From the NCBI GenBank assembly GCA_028822585.1, contig JAPKDL010000006.1, forward strand, positions 1 through 64,000: DNA of 64,000 nt, written 5' to 3'. Every line of letters starts with the position of its first letter. Position 1 is the first letter of the stretch. Source of the DNA: Alphaproteobacteria bacterium. GTDB lineage: Bacteria; Pseudomonadota; Alphaproteobacteria; UBA8366; GCA-2717185. The notes beneath the pieces are model-generated. The model did no database searches, was not told the origin of the DNA, and was given only the letters and a program-made list of their open reading frames with translations. The position numbers were made by a program, and so were the translations under genes. Positions 58,810-64,000 of the stretch are shown piece by piece.

Positions 58810-59655
58810 ATGACCCTACAGACTTCCACCATCGCCGTAGATTACGAACGCGACGGTTTCGTCTCTCCCTTCGACATCGTGAGCGAAGGTGAGGCGAAAG
58901 AACTTCGCGCGGACCTTGAATCCGCTGAGACCGAATTCGCAGACCACAGTGAAAAGCTATCCATCGTGCGAAGCTACCCCGCACGCTTGCTGCCCTCCTT
59001 CGATAAATTAATCCGCCACCCCAATCTCATCGATGCTGTTTCCCGTATACTAGGGCCCAATATGTTAGTGTGGGGCAGCGGACTGTTCATCAAAGAAGCG
59101 AACACGCCACATTACGTCTCCTGGCACCAGGATTTAAATTACTGGGGCCTCGACGACATCGACAAGGTCACCGCCTGGGTCGCCCTGTCACCCGCCACAA
59201 CCGAAAGCGGTTGCATGCGCTTCATTCCCGGCAGCCAGAAACAACGCGGCGTCTCTCATGTGGATACGTTCTCCGACGACAACCTGCTGTCACGCGGCCA
59301 GGAACTTGCCGTTGAGGTCGATGAATCGGAAGCAGTCAATATTGTGTTACAATCTGGCCAGGCCTCACTGCATCACGGACATCTCTTTCACGCCTCCGGA
59401 CCAAACACCACAAACGACCGGCGCATCGGTGTTTCGATTCGCTATATCAAGCCGTCTATGAAACAGGAAACCGGTGACCGTTCGCTGGTAGCACATGTCA
59501 GCGGGGAAGATAATTTCAATCATTTCACGGTGGCGTCACCGCCGACCGACAGGCTTCTTGAATCGGACTTCGCCCTCTGTCGGGATGACCAGGAAATTAA
59601 ACGCCGCGTCCTTTACGCGGGCGCTAAAAGCGAAAAAGGCCAACGTTATCGGTAA
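58810..59655 (+). CDS. Phytanoyl-CoA dioxygenase (PhyH)-family protein
   Basis: Neither ATG 58792 nor ATG 58810 has a strong ribosome-binding site; 58810 fits the family N-terminus (VDYERDGFVSPFDIV); about 281 residues. Fe(II)/2-oxoglutarate oxygenase. Seen: H-x-D in YVSWHQDLNYWGLDD, VTAWVALSPATTESGCMRFIPGSQ, the distal His in ASLHHGHLFHASGPN and the 2-oxoglutarate Arg in NDRRIGVSIRYI. All ligands are intact. Bacterial relatives act on halogenated, ectoine-type or fatty substrates. Divergent from AtuA; 27 bases before the GMC gene. Confidence 0.88.
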   Translation: MTLQTSTIAVDYERDGFVSPFDIVSEGEAKELRADLESAETEFADHSEKLSIVRSYPARLLPSFDKLIRHPNLIDAVSRILGPNMLVWGSGLFIKEANTPHYVSWHQDLNYWGLDDIDKVTAWVALSPATTESGCMRFIPGSQKQRGVSHVDTFSDDNLLSRGQELAVEVDESEAVNIVLQSGQASLHHGHLFHASGPNTTNDRRIGVSIRYIKPSMKQETGDRSLVAHVSGEDNFNHFTVASPPTDRLLESDFALCRDDQEIKRRVLYAGAKSEKGQRYR

Positions 59656-59682
59656 GCAATTTAGCTAAGTGAAAGAAGGCTA

Positions 59683-61287
59683 ATGTCTGAAGAACCTGTA
59701 GACGTACTGATTATCGGCGCTGGCGCCTCTGGTGCCGCCATGTCCTGGAGCCTTGCGGACACACGCATGCATATTGTGTGTCTTGAACAGGGCGGGTTGA
59801 TGAACCCCCTGACCTACCCTAGCACCAGCCGTGACTGGGAAACCCGCGCCCAAGGCGAGTTCGCTATTAACCCCAATCAACGCAATTTGCCTACCGACTA
59901 CCCCATCAACGAAGACGAGTCTCCCATCAAGATCGCCAACTTTAATGGCGTTGGTGGGGGCACTGTGTTGTATGCGGGTCACTATCCCCGCTTTCATCCG
60001 TCCGATTTCAAGGTAAAGAGCCTGGATGGAATCGCCGAAGACTGGCCCATCAGCTATGACGACTTGGCGCCGTTTTACGGAGAAAACGACCGCATGACCG
60101 GTGTAGCAGGGCTAGCGGGCGACCCGGCCTACCCCCAAGACAACGCCCACAGATTGCCGCCGCTGCCATTGGGCAAGTCAGGGCAAATCTTGGCCAAGGG
60201 ATACAACAAGCTGGGCTGGCATTGGTGGCCATCGGACACCGCCATCATCACCGAAGATTATGACGGTCGGGCGAAGTGCATCAATCTTGGCGCTTGTGGG
60301 TCGGGTTGTGCACAAGGTGCCAAGGGCAGCGCCGACGTAACCTATTGGCCACATGCGTTACGCGCGGGCGTCGAACTCCGAACCCACTGCCGGGTGCGTG
60401 AAGTCACTATTGGTAAAGACGGCATGGCAACGGGTGCGGTCTATTACGATGGCAATGGCGATGAACAGGTTATCAAATCGCATATTGTGGTCATGGCCAG
60501 CAATGGCGTCGGAACGCCGCGTTTGTTGTTGAATTCAAAATCCCCGCAATTCCCTGACGGTCTTGCGAACAGCAGCGGCCTTGTCGGTAAGAACCTCATG
60601 TTCCACCCTTACGCGTCCATTCAGGGCGTATTCAACGAACTGACCGACGGTTTTGCCGGGCCACACAAAGCTATCCGGAGTCAGCAATTCTACGAAACCG
60701 ACCCCTCGCGTGATTTCGTTCGCGGCTATACGATGGAAATACAGCGCGGCATGCCGCCGGTTCGCACCGCGCATACTGGCATGCGCCTTGGTCGAATTCC
60801 ATGGGGTGATGACCATCACAGCGCTTTTCGCCGCCTGTACAATCACGTCACGGGCATGGTTGCGGTCTGCGAAGATTTGCCCGAAGAACATAATAGGGTC
60901 ACACTCGACCCACACCTGAAAGACGGTAACGGCATTCCGGCACCGAAAATTAACTATACTCTTAGCGACAACAGCCGAAAGATGCTGGATCACGGCGTTG
61001 CGCGGGCGACCGAAATACTCGAAGCGGCGGGCGCAACAGATGTCATGTCGGAGGCTCCCATAAGTTGGGGCGGTTGGCATTTGATGGGCACTGCGCGCAT
61101 GGGTCTCGATCCAGCCAAGTCCGTTGTCAATGAATGGGGGCGCAGCCACGATGTGAAAAACCTGTTCATTATTGATGGCAGCGTGTTTGTGACCAGCGCC
61201 GGGGTCAATCCCACCAGCACCATTCAAGCGCTCGCGCTCTATATCGCGGACCAGATGAAAAGCCGTCTGACCAATTTGTTCGATTGA
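59683..61287 (+). CDS. GMC oxidoreductase, gluconate dehydrogenase-type large subunit
   Basis: Encodes 534 residues. Seen: DVLIIGAGASGAAMSWSLAD (FAD), FNGVGGGTVLYAGHYPRFHPSDF, the three-Cys-like segment CINLGACGSGCAQGAKGSAD (characteristic of the GMC-type flavoprotein that pairs with a small subunit), active-site His in WGGWHLMGTARMG and the end NPTSTIQALALYIADQMKS. It is the intact counterpart of the remnant at 11776. Its stop overlaps the next ORF region, and the neighbour is a gluconate-2-dehydrogenase subunit 3-like protein, which chaperones or exports this flavoprotein type. A cytochrome c subunit is not seen. Confidence 0.9.
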   Translation: MSEEPVDVLIIGAGASGAAMSWSLADTRMHIVCLEQGGLMNPLTYPSTSRDWETRAQGEFAINPNQRNLPTDYPINEDESPIKIANFNGVGGGTVLYAGHYPRFHPSDFKVKSLDGIAEDWPISYDDLAPFYGENDRMTGVAGLAGDPAYPQDNAHRLPPLPLGKSGQILAKGYNKLGWHWWPSDTAIITEDYDGRAKCINLGACGSGCAQGAKGSADVTYWPHALRAGVELRTHCRVREVTIGKDGMATGAVYYDGNGDEQVIKSHIVVMASNGVGTPRLLLNSKSPQFPDGLANSSGLVGKNLMFHPYASIQGVFNELTDGFAGPHKAIRSQQFYETDPSRDFVRGYTMEIQRGMPPVRTAHTGMRLGRIPWGDDHHSAFRRLYNHVTGMVAVCEDLPEEHNRVTLDPHLKDGNGIPAPKINYTLSDNSRKMLDHGVARATEILEAAGATDVMSEAPISWGGWHLMGTARMGLDPAKSVVNEWGRSHDVKNLFIIDGSVFVTSAGVNPTSTIQALALYIADQMKSRLTNLFD

Positions 61288-61298
61288 GGATGCTAACC

Positions 61299-61787
61299 AT
61301 GAACGACCCCGACAATCCCATCGAACGGCCGTTTACAGTGGAAGAAAAGCACGCCCTATCGCTTCTTATGGACATGGTCATTCCCCCCAGCAAGACCTAC
61401 GGCGTGCCCGGCGCCGGCGACACTTTAATTTTAAACACGATTATCAACGACGCTGGGCGCCGCACGCCTCGGTTAATGGATGCGTTGGCTGCTCTGGAGG
61501 AGATGTCTCAAGAAGGCTGCGGCGTTGGCTTTGCAGAACTTCCCGTCGAACAGCGTGGCAGCATTGTTAACGCCTTTCGCGAAGCCCATCCTGGCGTTGC
61601 CAACCTCATCGCGAACCTGGCCACGCAATGCTATTATCGGGATGACCGGGTCATGATCGCATTGGACATGGAAACACGCCCGCCGCATCCTGAGGGCTAC
61701 GTTGTCGAACAGGGTGACTGGTCCTTGCTGAACCCGGTGCGCAAACGCGCGGCGTTTTATCGAAAACTGGACCAACCGTCCAGCTAA
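61299..61787 (+). CDS. Gluconate 2-dehydrogenase subunit 3-family protein
   Basis: ATG 61299 (MNDPDNPIERPFTVEEKHAL) is preferred to the track's 61284; 162 residues. Seen: FTVEEKHALSLLMDMVIPPSKTYGVPGAGDTLILNTIIND, the pattern of the small subunit (Gluconate_2-dh3): a helix, then D-x-x-I-P-x-x-x-x-P-G-A. No twin-arginine signal is visible, unlike many homologues. It probably pairs with the GMC protein just upstream, 11 bases away. Its end overlaps the M3 peptidase gene by four bases, tail to tail. Confidence 0.87.
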   Translation: MNDPDNPIERPFTVEEKHALSLLMDMVIPPSKTYGVPGAGDTLILNTIINDAGRRTPRLMDALAALEEMSQEGCGVGFAELPVEQRGSIVNAFREAHPGVANLIANLATQCYYRDDRVMIALDMETRPPHPEGYVVEQGDWSLLNPVRKRAAFYRKLDQPSS

Positions 61788-63853
61788 GCGAGCCCTTCTT
61801 TCGCCAACAACGCATCCGGCGTCGGCAATTTTCCGCGAAAGGCGATGTAGGCGTCTTCGGGATCCATGGAGCCGCCGGAGGTATATATGAACCTTTTGAG
61901 CTTTTCAGCCGTCACGGCGTCAAAGGCGCCGCCTGCTTCCTCAAACGCCTGAAAGGCGTCCGCGTCCAACACGCCGGACCACATATACGAATAATACCCG
62001 GCGGAATATCCATCTCCAGCGAAAACATGGGCGAAATGCGGGGTTGCGTGGCGCATGACGATGGCTTCGGGCATGTTCAACCCCGCTAATACGTCCGCTT
62101 GGAACGCCATGGGGTCGATATCCGCCGCGCGATCAGGGTCCAAGGCGTGGAATTCCATATCAACCAACGCCGATGACGTGAACTCCACATTGGCGAAACC
62201 TTTGTTGAATTTTTCAGCGGCGCGCATTTTGTCCAACAGCGCCTGTGGAATCACCTCCCCGGTTTCATGGTGGACAGCGAAGCGTTGCAACACTTCCGGC
62301 GTCATAAGCCAGTGCTCGAAGAGTTGAGAGGGTAGTTCAACGAAATCGCGATTAACGGAGGTGCCTGAAATCGAGGGATACGTCACATTCGACAACATCC
62401 CATGCAGGGCGTGTCCGAATTCGTGAAACAGTGTCCGCGCATTCTCCATATCGATCAGAATTGGTTCCCCCGCGGGCGCCTTAGCAAAATTCATTACGTT
62501 CACCACGATGGGCGTCTGTCCGTCCCCCAATTTGTGCTGATCCTGGAACGAACTCATCCAGGCACCAGATCTCTTGGAGGATCTGGCGAAATAATCACCA
62601 AGGAAGACGGCGACACGCTGACCCACCGAATTCAGCGCTTCAAAGACCCGTACATCGGGATGATAGGCGGTCACGTCGTCAACCTTGCGAAACGTGACTC
62701 CAAAGAGCCGCTCGGCGGTGTAAAAGGCCGCCTCAATCATCTTCTCCAATTGAAGATACGGTTTTACTTCCGCCTCATTGAACGCGTATCTCTCAGAACG
62801 CACTTTTTCTGAATAGTGCCGCCAATCCCAAGGCTGAACCGAGTGGTTTTGGCCTTCCATCGCGACCATGTCCGCAAGTTCGACCGTTTCCTCAAGCGCG
62901 CGAGTTCGGGCTTTTCCCCACACGGTTTCCAACAGCGCACACACGTTTTCCGGCGTCTTGGCCATGGTGTTGTCGAGCTTGAAATGCGCGAAAGAATCAT
63001 ACCCCAGAAGCGCCGCCTTTTCCGCCCGCAACTTTACGGTCTCCGCTACGAGCGGCCGGTTGTCCCGCACGCCGGATTTTTCGCCCCGCGCGACCCAGGC
63101 GCAAAAAGCAGTTTCTCGCAGGTCTCGCCGCTCGGAAAACGTCAGGAACGGTTCGATAATCGCGCGGGACAGCGTCACCGCATGTTTGCCGACATAATTC
63201 CGTTCATCCGCCGCCGCCGCCATATTAGCGATCAACGAGTCCGGTAATCCTTTTAAGTCTTCCGCCGTTTCAAGCACCAACGCGTATCCCGCCTCATCAG
63301 CCAGAACGTTTTGCGAAAAAATAGTGCCCAGCGTTGCGAGACGTTCGTTGATCGCCTTTAACTTCGTTTGGTCTTCCGCGTCCAATTGCGCGCCCGCTCG
63401 GACGAAGGATTTCCAAGTCAACTTCAGCACACGGGCGGCTTCAGCATCAAGGTCGAGACCATCCCGCGCCTGATAAAGCGCATTGATACGCGCGAACAAC
63501 GCCGGATTCATCGTGATCGCTGAATAATGCCGTGAAAATTCTGGGGACAGTTTAAGTTCCAGCGCTTGCAACGTCTCATTCGTGTTCGACCCAGTTAGGT
63601 TCCAGAATATGCCAGCCGCCCGATCTAACAGTTCGCCCGATTTTTCCAGCGCGACAATTGTGTTTTCAAAACTCGGGGTGGCATAATTGTCGGCGATTGC
63701 GTCCATTTCCACCAGGTGAGCGGGAAAGGCAGTCGCCAGTGCGGCTTCGAAATCCGCATCGGCGATTTTGTTGAATTCCGGTAAACCAAGTGGCCCCTCC
63801 CAAACAGCAATGGCGGGATTAACGCTGGAATCAAAGTCAGTAACGTTTGGCAT
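61784..63853 (-). CDS. M3-family metallopeptidase (Dcp/OpdA-like)
   Basis: ATG 63853 is spaced better from AGGA than ATG 63859; 689 residues, the usual length. Zinc oligopeptidase that trims peptides of up to about 20 residues in the cytoplasm or periplasm. Seen: zinc site LFHEFGHALHGMLS (H-E-x-G-H variant HEFGH), the downstream family block VELPSQLFEHWLMTPEVLQ with the third ligand Glu, SYMWSGVLDADAFQAFEEAG near the C-terminus (Tyr/His catalytic loop is AGYYSYMWS). No signal peptide. Dcp and oligopeptidase A cannot be told apart here. Confidence 0.92.
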   Translation of the reverse strand: MPNVTDFDSSVNPAIAVWEGPLGLPEFNKIADADFEAALATAFPAHLVEMDAIADNYATPSFENTIVALEKSGELLDRAAGIFWNLTGSNTNETLQALELKLSPEFSRHYSAITMNPALFARINALYQARDGLDLDAEAARVLKLTWKSFVRAGAQLDAEDQTKLKAINERLATLGTIFSQNVLADEAGYALVLETAEDLKGLPDSLIANMAAAADERNYVGKHAVTLSRAIIEPFLTFSERRDLRETAFCAWVARGEKSGVRDNRPLVAETVKLRAEKAALLGYDSFAHFKLDNTMAKTPENVCALLETVWGKARTRALEETVELADMVAMEGQNHSVQPWDWRHYSEKVRSERYAFNEAEVKPYLQLEKMIEAAFYTAERLFGVTFRKVDDVTAYHPDVRVFEALNSVGQRVAVFLGDYFARSSKRSGAWMSSFQDQHKLGDGQTPIVVNVMNFAKAPAGEPILIDMENARTLFHEFGHALHGMLSNVTYPSISGTSVNRDFVELPSQLFEHWLMTPEVLQRFAVHHETGEVIPQALLDKMRAAEKFNKGFANVEFTSSALVDMEFHALDPDRAADIDPMAFQADVLAGLNMPEAIVMRHATPHFAHVFAGDGYSAGYYSYMWSGVLDADAFQAFEEAGGAFDAVTAEKLKRFIYTSGGSMDPEDAYIAFRGKLPTPDALLAKEGLA

Positions 63854-63927
63854 ATGCATCCTATCTGTTGAAATCTAACCGCCGCCCTGAGATGATACAG
63901 CGAACAACACTATATTAGGGGACTCCC

Positions 63928-64000
63928 ATGCCAAAGGCGACGACCAACAATATCGAACTCGAATATAAAATTTGGGGCGATGACTCCGCGCCGCCTCTCC
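63928..64000 (+). CDS. N-terminus of a probable alpha/beta hydrolase (cut by window edge)
   Basis: The frame from ATG 63928 runs 24 codons to the end of the window: KATTNNIELEYKIWGDDSAPP. The pattern I-x-L-x-Y-x-x-x-G-x-x-x-x-P-P is typical of the first strands of alpha/beta hydrolases before the oxyanion loop. Too short to be certain. Divergent from the M3 peptidase gene, 74 bases between starts. Confidence 0.5.
   Translation, partial: MPKATTNNIELEYKIWGDDSAPPL

Noticed and set aside
1-64000. CRISPR arrays, rRNA, tRNA, insertion sequences
   Set aside because: No regularly spaced short repeats, no rRNA-like stretches and no transposase ORFs were seen on either strand.

Overview
The window reads as accessory, catabolism-rich chromosome from an alphaproteobacterium, probably a marine or host-associated Rhodospirillales-like lineage. 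I infer this from gene content and codon style, not from a phylogenetic marker. There are no rRNA or tRNA genes, CRISPR arrays or recognisable transposases. Most intact genes are enzymes for unusual carbon compounds: four intact TauD/TfdA dioxygenases plus one PhyH, two CaiB/BaiF CoA-transferases, two MmgE/PrpD proteins, two SDRs, two LLM flavin enzymes, two GMC oxidoreductases, a Baeyer-Villiger monooxygenase, a second FMO-like enzyme, a Rieske oxygenase, two molybdopterin enzymes, a ThDP enzyme, an AtuA pair, an altronate-dehydratase-like enzyme and an M3 peptidase.

Layout: 1-12.8 kb holds a CitE-like lyase, TauD, a cupin, a DHA2-type MFS pump, a BVMO, SDRs, MmgE/PrpD and a Pht5-like protein. 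13-16 kb holds a decayed beta-propeller gene and a SnoaL-FMO fusion. 16.7-23.6 kb is a minus-strand cluster (molybdo-oxidoreductase, FAD reductase, CaiB, UGSC selenoprotein, UGSC partner). 23.9-35.2 kb holds an orphan Mo hydroxylase, a phosphoesterase-HAD fusion, CaiB, Rieske, TauD, CoaE and MmgE/PrpD. 35.8-49.1 kb holds LLM-LLM-GMC, ThDP-CoxG, TauD, VOC proteins, SlyX, a PEP mutase-like enzyme, a 3-HIBADH-like enzyme, a sulfotransferase, an amidohydrolase and TauD. 50.3-55.2 kb is a second UGSC operon with two partner paralogues and a thioredoxin-reductase-like enzyme, followed upstream by an MFS gene. 55.4-64 kb holds UxaA-like, AtuA, PhyH, GMC plus small subunit, and the M3 peptidase.

The main discovery candidate is a pair of UGSC-type selenoproteins. 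The ORF track splits one in two and truncates the other because each reads through an in-frame TGA inside a U-G-S-C-S-S-(C/W) motif. Both genes encode 175 residues. Each TGA is followed at exactly the same distance by a hairpin with a GUU loop, and the two hairpins show a compensatory C-G to G-C change that also explains a Cys-to-Trp difference in the proteins. Both sit beside the same partner family (three copies here), and the second operon adds a CxxC flavin reductase. The layout resembles a miniature GrdB-type selenoprotein reductase system.

The second theme is decay. I could reconstruct seven broken genes or relics that a plain ORF list hides: TauD, a GMC C-terminus, a BNR/YCF48-like propeller, a fused acyl-CoA carboxylase, a purine-type phosphoribosyltransferase, a membrane GGDEF protein, and a BVMO C-terminus. 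A 113-bp structured repeat occurs in two divergent promoter regions with compensatory changes in its stems.
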